Counted from the first letter of the stretch, positions 26,235-35,527 are shown. The stretch is DNA of 64,000 bases from G963677185 sp963677185 (GCA_963677185.1 OY781889.1:496001-560000); one strand, 5' to 3'. The notes: generated by a model not told the origin, from the letters alone. Numbers and translations: made by a program.

Positions 26235-26331
26235 TGCCAGCTCCTCCCGGATATAACGCTAATTGCTTTCCCTTCGCGCCAGCGATACCCGGCCTGATAC
26301 GTTCAGAACCGGCCGGCTGCCAGCCGCCCGA

Positions 26332-26412
26332 CTAGAATACGAAGGTGAAAACCAAACCCATTATACCGGTAAAAATTGTTTGCGCCAATGCCGTTTTAAT
26401 TGTTCCCAGCAT
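26332..26412 (-). CDS. Candidate 26-residue hydrophobic peptide
   Basis: An ATG at 26412 preceded by AAAGGAGAAAGGCAA opens a 26-codon frame ending with TAG at 26332-26334. The product starts M-L-G-T-I-K-T-A-L-A-Q-T-I and continues as one hydrophobic helix ending V-F-T-F-V-F. It lies in an otherwise empty 299-base gap between nrdG and the metallo-hydrolase genes, on their strand. It could be a small membrane protein or a leader peptide. Support is the binding site and membrane character only. Confidence 0.4.
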   Translation of the reverse strand: MLGTIKTALAQTIFTGIMGLVFTFVF

Positions 26413-26533
26413 TTGCCTTTCTCCTTTTAACAGGCCTCTAATTAACGACAAATATGTGACACAGTTACATTCTTGCCTCGAAAAAGCTGTGATAATAACG
26501 CCCGGGTGTTTGATCTCCCAGGACTGTTGCCAA

Positions 26534-27247
26534 TCAGATATTCACCACCTTGGTGTTGTTTACATATTGACGGCAGCCATCCGCCATGTGCCTTAGTTCA
26601 TCGGGTTTATAGGGAATAATTTTACGGAAGTCAGCGTGCAGGGCATCCTCGGGATTGAATTGCTGGAGAGTGTAGAGAGCTGCGCCTTCGATGTATTTGG
26701 CAATCTCCAGGATGTCCGCGTATGTATGTAATTCAGGCACCACCGTGGTGCGGAATTCAACCGTGGCCGAGGCGTTCATCAGTAAATATATGGACTGGCG
26801 AATGTTGAAAAATTCGCGAGAGCTGAGACGGAAACAGGCCTCCCGGTATCGTTCGTATTCCAGCGGAGCCTTGATATCCATGGCTACGTAATCCAAAAGC
26901 TTTCGCTCCAAAAGATCACCCAGCATAAGCGGATTGGTGCCGTTGGTATCCAGCTTGACCAGGTATCCCAGCTCCTTAATAGCGGCTATGTCGGCGGCAA
27001 GATCCGGATGCAGGGTGGGCTCCCCTCCGGTAATAACCAGGGCATCCAGAAATACCCGCCGTTCCTTGAGCATCACCAGCGCGTCGGATATATCCAGATC
27101 GATATCGTCCCGGTCGCGCTTTTTACTTATTAAATGGCCATTCTGACAATACGGGCACATGAAATTGCAGCCGCGTGTAAAAAGCACAGCTGCAATTTCT
27201 TCCGGGTAGTCAACCAGACTCTGTTTCAGAATGGCAGCATATTTCAT
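26534..27247 (-). CDS. nrdG: Anaerobic ribonucleoside-triphosphate reductase activating protein (radical SAM)
   Basis: 237 residues. It uses S-adenosylmethionine and a [4Fe-4S] cluster to place the glycyl radical on NrdD, encoded immediately upstream. The cluster motif C-N-F-M-C-P-Y-C (C-x3-C-x2-C) near residues 26-33 and the G-G-E-P-T-L-H-P segment are visible. It belongs to the longer NrdG form common in Clostridia and archaea. The ATG at 27247 follows the nrdD stop codon by two bases, so translation is probably coupled. Confidence 0.92.
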   Translation of the reverse strand: MKYAAILKQSLVDYPEEIAAVLFTRGCNFMCPYCQNGHLISKKRDRDDIDLDISDALVMLKERRVFLDALVITGGEPTLHPDLAADIAAIKELGYLVKLDTNGTNPLMLGDLLERKLLDYVAMDIKAPLEYERYREACFRLSSREFFNIRQSIYLLMNASATVEFRTTVVPELHTYADILEIAKYIEGAALYTLQQFNPEDALHADFRKIIPYKPDELRHMADGCRQYVNNTKVVNI

Positions 27248-27249
27248 GT

Positions 27250-29367
27250 CTACATAACCGCCCGGTCAAACACAGCCCTTTCTTTGAATTCCTCTTGTTT
27301 TCCGGCATTCCACTGGTCTACCGGCCGTAAATAACCGACTACGCGAGAATAAACCTCGCATTGAGTTTCCACTCCTTCTGCCTGGCATTGCGGACAAATA
27401 GGCTTTTTGCCGGAAATGTAGCCGTGGTTCGGACAAATGCTGAAGGTCGGGGTAATCGTGAAATAGGGCAGCCGGAACTGGTAGCATACCTTTTTGACCA
27501 GCTTTTTAATCGCTTCCGCAGAAGAAACCGCTTCACCCAGGAAGATATGGAAGGTAGTGCCGCCAGTGTAGCGGGTTTGCAGATCGTCTTGAATGCTGAG
27601 CGCACAGAACAAATCATCAGTATAATAAACCGGCAGCTGGGTTGAGTTCGTGTAATAAGGTTCGGCTCCCCTGCGCACTTCCGCTTCGTTGGCCACGGTA
27701 ATCTTGGGATAGGCGGCCTTGTCTTTGCGGGCTATGCTGTAGCTGACGCCTTCGGCCGGGGTTGCTTCCAGATTGTACATGTTGCCGGTTTCATCCTGGT
27801 ACATTTGCAGGCGGGCTCTCATAAAGTCCATTACCTCAATAGCAAATGCCTTTCCTTCTTCGCTGGCAATATCCCGGCCCATGAAATTCAGGCAGGACTC
27901 GTTCATACCGATCAAACCGATAGTAGAGAAATGGTTCTTCCAGTACTGGTCCATGGCTTCTTTAACTCCCCGCAGGTAAAACTGAGAGTAGGGATATAAA
28001 CCTGAAGCAGTAAGGTTTTCCAGGATCTTGCGCTTGATTTCCAGGCTGTCTTTGGCCAGGTCCATAATTTCTCCCAGACGGGCCAGGTATTCATGCTTGC
28101 TGTTGGCCAGGTAACCGATGCGGCTCATGTTGATAGTTACCACGCCAATCGAGCCGGTCAGGGGATTGGCGCCGAACAGGCCGCCGCCGCGTTTTTGCAG
28201 CTCGCGGTTATCCAGGCGCAGGCGGCAGCACATGGAGCGGGCGTCTTCAGGGCTCATATCAGAGCCGATAAAGTTAGAGAAGGAGGGAATTCCGTATTTT
28301 CCGGTCATTTCCCAGATCCAGTTGTATTCCGGATTATCCCATTCAAAATCTTCGGTAATGTTATAGGTCGGTATCGGGAAGGTGAATACTCGCTCCTGGG
28401 CGTCTCCGGCCATCATAACCTCGGCGAAGGCGTGATTGAACATATCCATTTCCGTCTGGAATTCGCCATAAGTCTCATCCATCAGCACCCCGCCGACTAT
28501 CACCGGCTCGTCCTTCATGAAATCAGGCACTTTCAGGTCCAGGGTTACATTGGTAAAAGGCGTCTGGAAGCCGACCCTGGTCGGTACATTCATGTTGAAA
28601 ACAAATTCCTGCAGGCATTGTTTGACCTGGCGGTAATCCAGGCCGTCATAGCGGATAAATGGCGCCAGTACGGTGTCAAAGTTCGAAAAGGCCTGGGCGC
28701 CGGCGGCTTCACCCTGGAGGGTAAAGAAGAAATTAACAATCTGCCCCAGAATCGAGCGAAAATGCCGGGCTGGAGCGCTGGCGGTCTTGCCGCGCACGCC
28801 TTTGAACCCTTCCAGCAGCAGATCCTTCAAATCCCAGCCAACGCAGTATGCACCCAGTATCCCCAGGTCGTGAATATGATAATCACCGCTGGCCTGGGCC
28901 TGTTTCATCTGCGGTGTATATATCTGTTCCAGCCAGTATTGAGATACAATCAGCGAAGCTATATGAAAATTCATCCCTTGCAGAGAAAACGTCATATTGG
29001 AGTTTTCCTTGATGCGCCAGTCGTTCTTTTCCAGGTAAGTGGCAATAACCTGGTTGTTCATAAAAAGGGCGCTGGTGTTGCGGAGGTCTTCATGCTGCTT
29101 GCGATACAGTATGTAGGCCTTGGCAGTTTTATAATGACCGTTTTTAACCAGTGTTTTTTCCACCAGGTCCTGAATCGCCTCTACGGTCGCGATTTCATCA
29201 TCGCCAATATATCCCGCAATCTCGATAACCTTGTCAGCCAGCTCATCTGCGGTGTGCAGATCACGGCCACCTACCGCCTTGGCTGCCTTAAATATAGCAT
29301 CAACGATCTTTTTACGTTCGAAAGGAACGACACTGCCGTCTCTTTTCCTGATCCTGGTAATATCCAT
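27250..29367 (-). CDS. nrdD: Anaerobic (class III) ribonucleoside-triphosphate reductase
   Basis: About 705 residues. It reduces ribonucleotides to deoxyribonucleotides with a glycyl radical, only without oxygen. An N-terminal ATP cone (about 1-95; R-K-R-D-G-S-V-V-P-F) gives allosteric control. The C-terminus has the zinc-site cysteines (C-P-N-H-G, C-P-Q-C and a later C) and the glycyl radical site R-V-V-G-Y (about 680). ATG 29367 is chosen because GGGGGA lies seven bases upstream; ATG 29382 has no such site. A promoter and two NrdR-like boxes lie upstream. The enzyme marks the host as able to grow strictly anaerobically. Confidence 0.95.
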   Translation of the reverse strand: MDITRIRKRDGSVVPFERKKIVDAIFKAAKAVGGRDLHTADELADKVIEIAGYIGDDEIATVEAIQDLVEKTLVKNGHYKTAKAYILYRKQHEDLRNTSALFMNNQVIATYLEKNDWRIKENSNMTFSLQGMNFHIASLIVSQYWLEQIYTPQMKQAQASGDYHIHDLGILGAYCVGWDLKDLLLEGFKGVRGKTASAPARHFRSILGQIVNFFFTLQGEAAGAQAFSNFDTVLAPFIRYDGLDYRQVKQCLQEFVFNMNVPTRVGFQTPFTNVTLDLKVPDFMKDEPVIVGGVLMDETYGEFQTEMDMFNHAFAEVMMAGDAQERVFTFPIPTYNITEDFEWDNPEYNWIWEMTGKYGIPSFSNFIGSDMSPEDARSMCCRLRLDNRELQKRGGGLFGANPLTGSIGVVTINMSRIGYLANSKHEYLARLGEIMDLAKDSLEIKRKILENLTASGLYPYSQFYLRGVKEAMDQYWKNHFSTIGLIGMNESCLNFMGRDIASEEGKAFAIEVMDFMRARLQMYQDETGNMYNLEATPAEGVSYSIARKDKAAYPKITVANEAEVRRGAEPYYTNSTQLPVYYTDDLFCALSIQDDLQTRYTGGTTFHIFLGEAVSSAEAIKKLVKKVCYQFRLPYFTITPTFSICPNHGYISGKKPICPQCQAEGVETQCEVYSRVVGYLRPVDQWNAGKQEEFKERAVFDRAVM

Positions 29368-29395
29368 TGAGTTATCCCCCATTTCTATTAATTAT

Positions 29396-29442
29396 CCACA
29401 ACATATATGGGTGTAATTCTGTATATATACTATATCCTGTAC
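29396..29442. promoter_or_regulatory. Tandem NrdR-box-like operators upstream of nrdD
   Basis: Two 16-bp sequences, 29396-29411 and 29427-29442, each match the known NrdR box (ACACWATATATWGTGT) at about 11 positions. They are separated by 15 bases, so their centres are 31 bp apart, the geometry typical of NrdR operators. The second overlaps the -10 element of the nrdD promoter, as expected for repression. Confidence 0.5.
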
Positions 29443-29457
29443 AAAACATTTGTTCAA
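29429..29457 (-). promoter_or_regulatory. Sigma-A-type promoter for nrdD-nrdG
   Basis: On the minus strand TTGAAC (29452-29457) and TATAGT (29429-29434) are spaced by 17 bases, about 62 bases before the nrdD start. Confidence 0.6.
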
Positions 29458-29592
29458 ATGGAGTGAGGACTGATTATGGCTGTTCAGGGGCAGATTTCAA
29501 GCTTTTTCGCCTGCAAATGCTATTAAAAGGGGAAGAATCAACAATATGTGGTGCTTTATTAACATGTAATCCACATTATCTTGTGGAAAAAC

Positions 29593-29639
29593 AATAGCCC
29601 GGGAAAGAGTCCGAGTACCAGACAAATTCCCGGGCTATT
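29593..29639. terminator. Rho-independent terminator after argG (possibly bidirectional)
   Basis: A perfect 12-bp stem (AATAGCCCGGGA at 29593-29604 with 29628-29639). On the minus strand it is followed by GTTTTT, as expected for termination downstream of argG; T-rich sequence also follows on the plus strand. Confidence 0.8.
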
Positions 29640-29679
29640 ATATTTTTCGTCCAAAAACCGCTAACGCTTTAATGCTGTC

Positions 29680-30882
29680 TTAAGATTTTAGCTTGCGATC
29701 CAGAAAAGCCTGAACCGTTAAAGGCAAGCCAAACAGGTTAATGAAGCCTTCAGCATCCTTATGGCTGTACACATCATCGGCTCCGAAGGTGGCCAGGTCT
29801 TCCATATAAAGTGAGTACGGCGAGGATGCTGCCACCGCTTCACAACTGCCTTTAAACAGTTTGACCCGGGCCTTGCCGGTAACCGTTTTCTGGGTTTCGT
29901 CAACAAATGCGTCCAGGGCGTAGCGCAGCTTGCTGTACCAGTTGCCGTCATAAACCAATTCGGCATATTTTACAGCCGTCTGTTCCTTGAACTGCATGGT
30001 CCTCCGATCCAGCGTCAAGCGCTCCAACTCTTCATGAGCCCTGTATATAATGGTTCCTCCCGGAGTTTCGTAGACTCCCCTGGATTTCATGCCCACCAGG
30101 CGGTTTTCCACCATGGATACTATGCCCACTCCATGCGCGCTGCCCAGAGCGTTTAAGGCCGTGACCAGCTCCACCGGCGGCATTTTTTGGCCATTAACCG
30201 CTACCGGGGTGCCGGCTTCAAAATCTATATCCACATAGGCGGGCTGGTCGGGAGCGTCTTCCGGGTGAACGGTAAGCACCAGGACATCGCGGGGCCATTC
30301 CTGAGAAGGATCTTCCAGAATCCCGCCTTCGTGGGAAATATGCCAGATATTGCGATCACGGGAATAAATCTTTTCTTTGCTGACAGGAACGTCAATTCCA
30401 TGCTGGTTGGCATAATCAATAGCGTCTTCCCGGGAGCGGATATCCCACAAACGCCAGGGAGCCACAACTTTTAACGAGGGATTGAAAGCCTTGACGGCCA
30501 GTTCGAAACGAACCTGGTCGTTGCCTTTGCCGGTGGCGCCGTGAGCCACTGCAGTTGCCCCTTCCTTTTCGGCAATTTCCACCATTTTTCGGGCTATCAG
30601 AGGCCTGGCAAAGGAAGTGCCCAGCAGGTATTTCTTTTCATATATGGCTCCGGCTCTCATGGTGGGAAAAACAAAATCAGTAATAAACTCCTCGGTCAGG
30701 TCTTCGATATAAACCTTTGAAGCCCCCGATTTCAAGGCTTTTTCCCTTACCGGGTCCAATTCTTCTCCCTGCCCCAGATCGGCACAGAATGCAATGACAT
30801 CATAGCCGAAATTTTCCTTCAGCCAGGGAATTATTATCGATGTATCCAGGCCTCCCGAATAGGCCAGCACGATTTTTTCCAT
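29680..30882 (-). CDS. argG: Argininosuccinate synthase
   Basis: 400 residues. It joins citrulline and aspartate using ATP. The N-terminal ATP pyrophosphatase loop is visible as L-A-Y-S-G-G-L-D-T-S, with further family blocks G-A-T-G-K-G-N-D-Q-V-R-F and S-R-D-R-N-I-W-H-I-S-H-E-G. Start ATG 30882 has GGAGG seven bases upstream; an upstream in-frame extension to 30900 lacks support. It is the last gene of the argCJBDFG cluster before the terminator at 29593-29639; argH lies separately downstream. Confidence 0.96.
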   Translation of the reverse strand: MEKIVLAYSGGLDTSIIIPWLKENFGYDVIAFCADLGQGEELDPVREKALKSGASKVYIEDLTEEFITDFVFPTMRAGAIYEKKYLLGTSFARPLIARKMVEIAEKEGATAVAHGATGKGNDQVRFELAVKAFNPSLKVVAPWRLWDIRSREDAIDYANQHGIDVPVSKEKIYSRDRNIWHISHEGGILEDPSQEWPRDVLVLTVHPEDAPDQPAYVDIDFEAGTPVAVNGQKMPPVELVTALNALGSAHGVGIVSMVENRLVGMKSRGVYETPGGTIIYRAHEELERLTLDRRTMQFKEQTAVKYAELVYDGNWYSKLRYALDAFVDETQKTVTGKARVKLFKGSCEAVAASSPYSLYMEDLATFGADDVYSHKDAEGFINLFGLPLTVQAFLDRKLKS

Positions 30883-30906
30883 TATCGGGCCTCCATTCAA
30901 TTAGTA

Positions 30907-30970
30907 GTTAAATGTTAGACGCAAAACGTTAAATGTTAAACGGTAAAACGGTAAACGACAAACGATAAAC
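30907..30970. repeat. Heptamer repeat array A (consensus GTTAAAC / GRTAAAC)
   Basis: Nine imperfect units in the argF-argG gap, eight of 7 bases and one of 8 (GTTAAAT, GTTAGAC, GCAAAAC, GTTAAAT, GTTAAAC, GGTAAAAC, GGTAAAC, GACAAAC, GATAAAC). They belong to the same family as the arrays at 31060-31101, 35644-35720 and 60830-60941. Confidence 0.7.
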
Positions 30971-31059
30971 GAAACAGCAATAATGCTTGATGACTTTCCC
31001 GGTACAGCTCATCACCCGAGCCCCAAAATCCTGAACCAGCAATACACTTAACTGCTCCC

Positions 31060-31101
31060 GTCTTACGTCTTACGTCTTACGTCTTACGTCTCCCGTCTTA
31101 C
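31060..31101. repeat. Heptamer repeat array B (GTCTTAC, six units)
   Basis: Six 7-base units, five GTCTTAC and one GTCTCCC, directly downstream of argF. The reverse complement GTAAGAC fits the GTRARAC family found at three other sites in the window. Confidence 0.85.
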
Positions 31102-31106
31102 GTATT

Positions 31107-32042
31107 CTACATCACCAGCGCCATGATGGCTTTGTGTGCATGCAAGCGGTTTTCAGCTTCGTCAATTACCACTGATTGCGGTCCGTCCATTACTTCATCG
31201 GTAATTTCCTTGCCGCGCTTGGCCGGCAGGCAGTGCAGCACCACCGCGCCGGGATTCGCGTGCGCCAGCAAGCTGGCATTCACCTGGTAAGGCCAAAAAG
31301 CCTTTTCCTTTTCTTCAGCCTGATCCTCTTGCCCCATGCTGGCCCACACGTCCGTATATACGGCATCGGCTCCCCTGACCGCTTCCAGTGGGTCATGTAT
31401 TTGTTCAAGCACGGCCCCGGTTTCCCGGGCGGCGGCCTGAGCTGCGGCCATCACCGCCTTATCAACTTCAAAGCCGGGTGGTGAAGCGATAGTCACGTTC
31501 ATGCCGGTTTTGGCACCGCCATACAGCAATTCGTGGGCGACATTGTTGCCGTCGCCTACAAAAGCCATTTTCAATCCCTTCACCGGTCCTTTGTGCTCAA
31601 TGACTGTCATCAGATCACCGATGACCTGAGTCGGATGCAAAAGGTCGGTAAGGCCGTTTATTACCGGCACTCCTGCCCATTCAGCCAGTTCCAGCACTTC
31701 ATCATGATCGAAGGTGCGGATCATAATCCCGTCCAGCATGCGGCCTAGAACCAGGGCGGTATCTTTCACGGTCTCGCCCCGTCCCAGCTGAATGTCTCTG
31801 GGCGACAGAAACAGGGCGTGCCCGCCCAACTGGTACATGCCTACTTCAAAAGCCACCCTGGTGCGGGTTGATGCCTTCTGGAATATCATCCCCAGGGTCT
31901 TCCCGGCCAGCACATGGTGCTGGATGCCCTGTTTCTGCATTCTCTTAAGTTCAGCGCCCACCTCTAATATGTAGGCTACTTCGCCGGGGCTGAAATCATT
32001 GATGGATATAAAATTCCGACCGCGAATTACTTCCTTCAGCAT
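31107..32042 (-). CDS. argF: Ornithine carbamoyltransferase
   Basis: 311 residues. It converts ornithine and carbamoyl phosphate to citrulline. The carbamoyl phosphate site S-T-R-T-R (about 57-61), the H-P-T-Q motif (about 135) and the ornithine-site H-C-L-P-A-K-R-G near the C-terminus are visible. The S-M-G-Q loop is also present. GGAGGAG precedes ATG 32042. It lies between argD (73-base gap upstream) and two heptamer repeat arrays plus argG downstream. Confidence 0.95.
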   Translation of the reverse strand: MLKEVIRGRNFISINDFSPGEVAYILEVGAELKRMQKQGIQHHVLAGKTLGMIFQKASTRTRVAFEVGMYQLGGHALFLSPRDIQLGRGETVKDTALVLGRMLDGIMIRTFDHDEVLELAEWAGVPVINGLTDLLHPTQVIGDLMTVIEHKGPVKGLKMAFVGDGNNVAHELLYGGAKTGMNVTIASPPGFEVDKAVMAAAQAAARETGAVLEQIHDPLEAVRGADAVYTDVWASMGQEDQAEEKEKAFWPYQVNASLLAHANPGAVVLHCLPAKRGKEITDEVMDGPQSVVIDEAENRLHAHKAIMALVM

Positions 32043-32115
32043 AATTACGCTCCTCCTTATAACCTCAGGTTAAAGCGGGCAGCCGTTTTTCAGGCTGCCA
32101 TCACTGTATTGCCGT

Positions 32116-33303
32116 TTATTTCCAGTCCTGCAGAGCATCCTGGAACAGATCCAGGGCTCGATTGACTTCGTTTTCATCAATGTTGAGGGGCGGCACGAAG
32201 CGAACCGCATTCGGACCGGCCCCTACCAGGAGCAGCCCTTTTTGCATGCACAGAGCGATCAACTGCTTGCACTCACAATTGAATTCGGCCGCCAGCATTA
32301 AACCACGCCCGCGAATATCCACTATCCTGGGCTCGCGCATCTTGACCAGTCCATTCATAAGCTTCACGCCCATGTTGTCCACATTTTCCAGGAAGCTGGA
32401 TTCACTTACCAGTTCAACCACCTTGCAGGCTACCGCCGCACCCAGTGGATTGCCGCCGAAAGTTGAGGCGTGATCACCCGGCTCAAAGCCCTTAACCGCC
32501 TGATCACCTGCCAGCATAGCTCCAATGGGGAATCCTCCTCCCAGACCTTTGGCCATAGTCACCACGTCCGGCTTAACCCCAAAACTTTGGAATGCAAAGA
32601 ACCTGCCCGTACGGCCCATTCCGCATTGAACCTCGTCAAAAATCAGCAGCAAACCCTGGTCGTCACAGAGCTTGCGCAGGCCTTGCAGGAATTTTTTTTC
32701 GCAGGGATGGATCCCGCTTTCCCCCTGAATAGGCTCAACCAGGATAGCGGCGGTGTTTTCCGTTACCAGATCGTAGACCGAATCCAGATTGTTGAATTCA
32801 GCGAAAACAAATCCTGCCGGCAGAGGGCTGAAACCTTCCTGGTACTTCTTCTGTCCGGTAGCTGCGACTGCCGCAAGGGTCCTGCCGTGGAAGGATTCCT
32901 TAAAGCAGATAATTTCATTGCGTTCCGGATGTCCATGGCGGTAATGATACTTGCGAGCCAGTTTAAAGGCCGCTTCGTTGGCTTCAGCTCCGCTGTTGCA
33001 GAAAAAAGCCTTGTCCAGCCCGGATATTTTTACCAGCTTTTCTGCCAGATCAATCTGCGGCTGAATCCAATACAGATTAGAAACATGCCACAGGGTCTGG
33101 GCTTGCCGGTGCAGCTCCTTGACCAGCTCTTCATGGCAATGGCCCAGGATATCAACAGCGATACCACCGCAGAAATCGATATATTGTTTGCCATCGGCAT
33201 CCCAGGCATATACTCCCCGGCCCTTCACCAGGGCCAGTGGGAAACGGCCATAAGTATTCATAACGTACTTCTGGCCTTTATCAATCATTTCCTGATTGCT
33301 CAT
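32116..33303 (-). CDS. argD: Acetylornithine aminotransferase
   Basis: 395 residues, a class III pyridoxal-phosphate aminotransferase. It transfers the amino group from glutamate to N-acetylglutamate semialdehyde. Visible are C-N-S-G-A-E-A-N-E-A-A-F-K, F-D-E-V-Q-C-G-M-G-R-T-G and the catalytic lysine in M-A-K-G-L-G-G-G-F-P-I-G. GAAGGGAG precedes ATG 33303; the frame is open further upstream but without a start of comparable quality. It sits in the usual order after argB. Confidence 0.95.
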   Translation of the reverse strand: MSNQEMIDKGQKYVMNTYGRFPLALVKGRGVYAWDADGKQYIDFCGGIAVDILGHCHEELVKELHRQAQTLWHVSNLYWIQPQIDLAEKLVKISGLDKAFFCNSGAEANEAAFKLARKYHYRHGHPERNEIICFKESFHGRTLAAVAATGQKKYQEGFSPLPAGFVFAEFNNLDSVYDLVTENTAAILVEPIQGESGIHPCEKKFLQGLRKLCDDQGLLLIFDEVQCGMGRTGRFFAFQSFGVKPDVVTMAKGLGGGFPIGAMLAGDQAVKGFEPGDHASTFGGNPLGAAVACKVVELVSESSFLENVDNMGVKLMNGLVKMREPRIVDIRGRGLMLAAEFNCECKQLIALCMQKGLLLVGAGPNAVRFVPPLNIDENEVNRALDLFQDALQDWK

Positions 33304-33404
33304 TGTTGTCGCTCCCTTCAACGTTGAGACCGGTTTGACATTGATCTTCAATAATATTATTGAATTATAGCAGAAAGCCCGGGCCGGCCCAAATACTTGC
33401 TTGT

Positions 33405-34268
33405 TTATTCATCAATAAACATGGTGCCGACACCTTCGTCGGTGAATATTTCCAGGAGAATCGAATGAGCCACGCGGCCGTCTATTATATGGGTACGGCC
33501 CACGCCTCCCAGAACCGATTCTACGCAGCATTTGACCTTGGGGATCATCCCCCCGGCGATTATGCCTTTTTCCTGGTAGGAAGCCGCGTCCTTAACATCA
33601 ATAACCGAAATGAGACTTACCGGATCATCCCGGTTTTCGAGTACCCCTGGTACATCAGTCAAAAGCACCAGCTTGTCGGCATTCATGGCAATAGCCACAG
33701 CGGCTGCTACTGTATCAGCGTTAATGTTATAGCTCTGGCCTTTATCATCCACTCCGATGGGGGCTATTACAGGTATATAGCCATTATTGATCACCGTTTC
33801 CACTATTTCAGGATTAATTTTGGCGACTTCGCCAACAAATCCCAGGGTTCCTCCAGGATCAGCAGGCCGGGCTTCGATCAGGCGGCCGTCTTTTCCGGAC
33901 AGACCAACTGCCCGACCTCCATGAGCGCCTATTCCCTTCACTATTTCCTTATTGACCTTGCCGCCCAATACCATTTCCACCACTTCCATGGTGGCTTCGT
34001 CTGTGACCCGGAGGCCGTTAACAAAACTGCTCTGCATGCCCAGACGGTTTAACATGGATGTAATATCCGGCCCGCCGCCATGGACAATTATGGGATGCAT
34101 GCCGACGAATTTCATCAGCACGATGTCCTGCATCACCTTGTCTTTTAGATCGCATTCGGTCATGGCGGCTCCGCCATACTTTATAACCACCCGGCGGCCG
34201 TAAAAAGCCTTGATATATGGCAGGGCTTCCACTAGTATTTCGGCTTTTTCCAGGGCTGAAAGTTTCAT
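33405..34268 (-). CDS. argB: Acetylglutamate kinase
   Basis: 287 residues. It phosphorylates N-acetylglutamate, the usual feedback-controlled step of the pathway. Motifs are V-I-K-Y-G-G-A-A-M (catalytic lysine), V-H-G-G-G-P-D-I, and the late N-I-N-A-D-T-V-A-A-A-V-A. The N-terminal helix K-A-E-I-L-V-E-A-L-P-Y-I, typical of arginine-inhibited hexameric forms, is present. The start ATG 34268 is preceded by GGAGCAGG. It lies 53 bases downstream of argJ. Confidence 0.95.
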   Translation of the reverse strand: MKLSALEKAEILVEALPYIKAFYGRRVVIKYGGAAMTECDLKDKVMQDIVLMKFVGMHPIIVHGGGPDITSMLNRLGMQSSFVNGLRVTDEATMEVVEMVLGGKVNKEIVKGIGAHGGRAVGLSGKDGRLIEARPADPGGTLGFVGEVAKINPEIVETVINNGYIPVIAPIGVDDKGQSYNINADTVAAAVAIAMNADKLVLLTDVPGVLENRDDPVSLISVIDVKDAASYQEKGIIAGGMIPKVKCCVESVLGGVGRTHIIDGRVAHSILLEIFTDEGVGTMFIDE

Positions 34269-34321
34269 ATAACCTGCTCCATCTTTTCTCCACCATCATC
34301 TTCACTACTAAAAGCTGAGTT

Positions 34322-35527
34322 CTAGGTCCGGTAATCCGCATTTATCTTAATATAATCAAATCCGAGGTCGCAGCCCCAGGCTGTAGCCTTATTTTTTCCA
34401 CTTTTCAGATCCAGGGTGATTATAATTTGCTCCTGTTGCAGTTCTGACTTGGCCGCTTCTTCGTCGAAGCTCAATCCCATCCCGCCTGCCGCCACCTGGA
34501 CCTTGCCCAGGTAAATGTCTACCGTCGCAGGATTAAACGCTGCTCCCGAATATCCAGCCGCGGCCAAAATACGTCCCCAATTGGCGTCTTCTCCAAATAA
34601 AGCTGTTTTCACCAGGCTGGATGTTGTTACCGACCGGGCTATGGTGCGGGCCTGAAGCTCACTTTCAGCGTTTATGACCTGGACTTCCATCATGCTGGTG
34701 GCGCCTTCTCCGTCCCGGGCAATTTTCTTGGCCAGCTCTATGCAAATAAATTCCAGGGCAGCACTGAATACCTGGAAATCAGGGCTTCCACCATCGGCGA
34801 TTTCCTCGTTGCCTGCTAAACCGTTAGCCATGATTAGAACCATGTCATTGGTTGAAGTATCACCATCCACGCTGATCATATTAAAAGATTTATAAGTGGC
34901 TTTGGTCAGCGCCTCTTTCAAACAAGCCGAGCTGATGGCGGCGTCAGTCGCGATAAATCCAAGCATGGTAGCCATGTTAGGATGAATCATCCCTGATCCC
35001 TTGGCAATACTTCCTATAATGGCCTTTTTCCCGCCAAGCTCTATCTCCACAGCCAGTTCCTTGGAGACCAGATCAGTTGTCATAATTGCCTGGGCGGCAT
35101 TTTCTCCTCCCCAGGCGTTCAGCTTGCCGAGAGCGGTTTCAATACCCCGGTGAATGCGGTCCATGGGCAGCGGAACTCCAATTACGCCGGTCGAAGCGAC
35201 CAGCACATCGGTCGCTTCCAGCCCCAGGGCCTTGGCAACTGTAAAAGCAATCTGGGCGGTGTCCGCTTCTCCTTGATGGCCTGTGCACGCATTGGCGTTG
35301 CCGCTGTTAGCCACAATCGCCTGGGCCTGTCCTTCCCCCAGAGCGGTCTGATTCCAGTCCACACAGGCGGCACGGACCACATTAGTCGTGAAAACGCCCG
35401 CAGCATTACAGGGCACTTCTGAATAAATAACCGCCAGATCTTTCTTATTCTTGTATTTTATTTCTGCTTCCACGCCTTGAGCCAGAAAACCCTTGGGCGC
35501 AGTAATCGAACCCGGAATGATTTTCAC
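34322..35527 (-). CDS. argJ: Bifunctional ornithine acetyltransferase / N-acetylglutamate synthase
   Basis: 401 residues. It recycles the acetyl group from N-acetylornithine to glutamate. The self-cleavage site is visible in G-M-I-H-P-N-M-A-T-M-L-G-F, where the threonine becomes the nucleophile of the beta subunit. No argA or argE is seen here, consistent with a recycling (cyclic) pathway; whether it also uses acetyl-CoA cannot be told from sequence alone. The start is GTG 35527 with GGGGAGG upstream. Confidence 0.95.
   Translation of the reverse strand: MKIIPGSITAPKGFLAQGVEAEIKYKNKKDLAVIYSEVPCNAAGVFTTNVVRAACVDWNQTALGEGQAQAIVANSGNANACTGHQGEADTAQIAFTVAKALGLEATDVLVASTGVIGVPLPMDRIHRGIETALGKLNAWGGENAAQAIMTTDLVSKELAVEIELGGKKAIIGSIAKGSGMIHPNMATMLGFIATDAAISSACLKEALTKATYKSFNMISVDGDTSTNDMVLIMANGLAGNEEIADGGSPDFQVFSAALEFICIELAKKIARDGEGATSMMEVQVINAESELQARTIARSVTTSSLVKTALFGEDANWGRILAAAGYSGAAFNPATVDIYLGKVQVAAGGMGLSFDEEAAKSELQQEQIIITLDLKSGKNKATAWGCDLGFDYIKINADYRT

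Noticed and set aside
28093..29370. 425-codon open frame antisense to nrdD
   Set aside because: Opposite a clearly real gene, no domain recognised; it is the mirror frame of nrdD codon usage.
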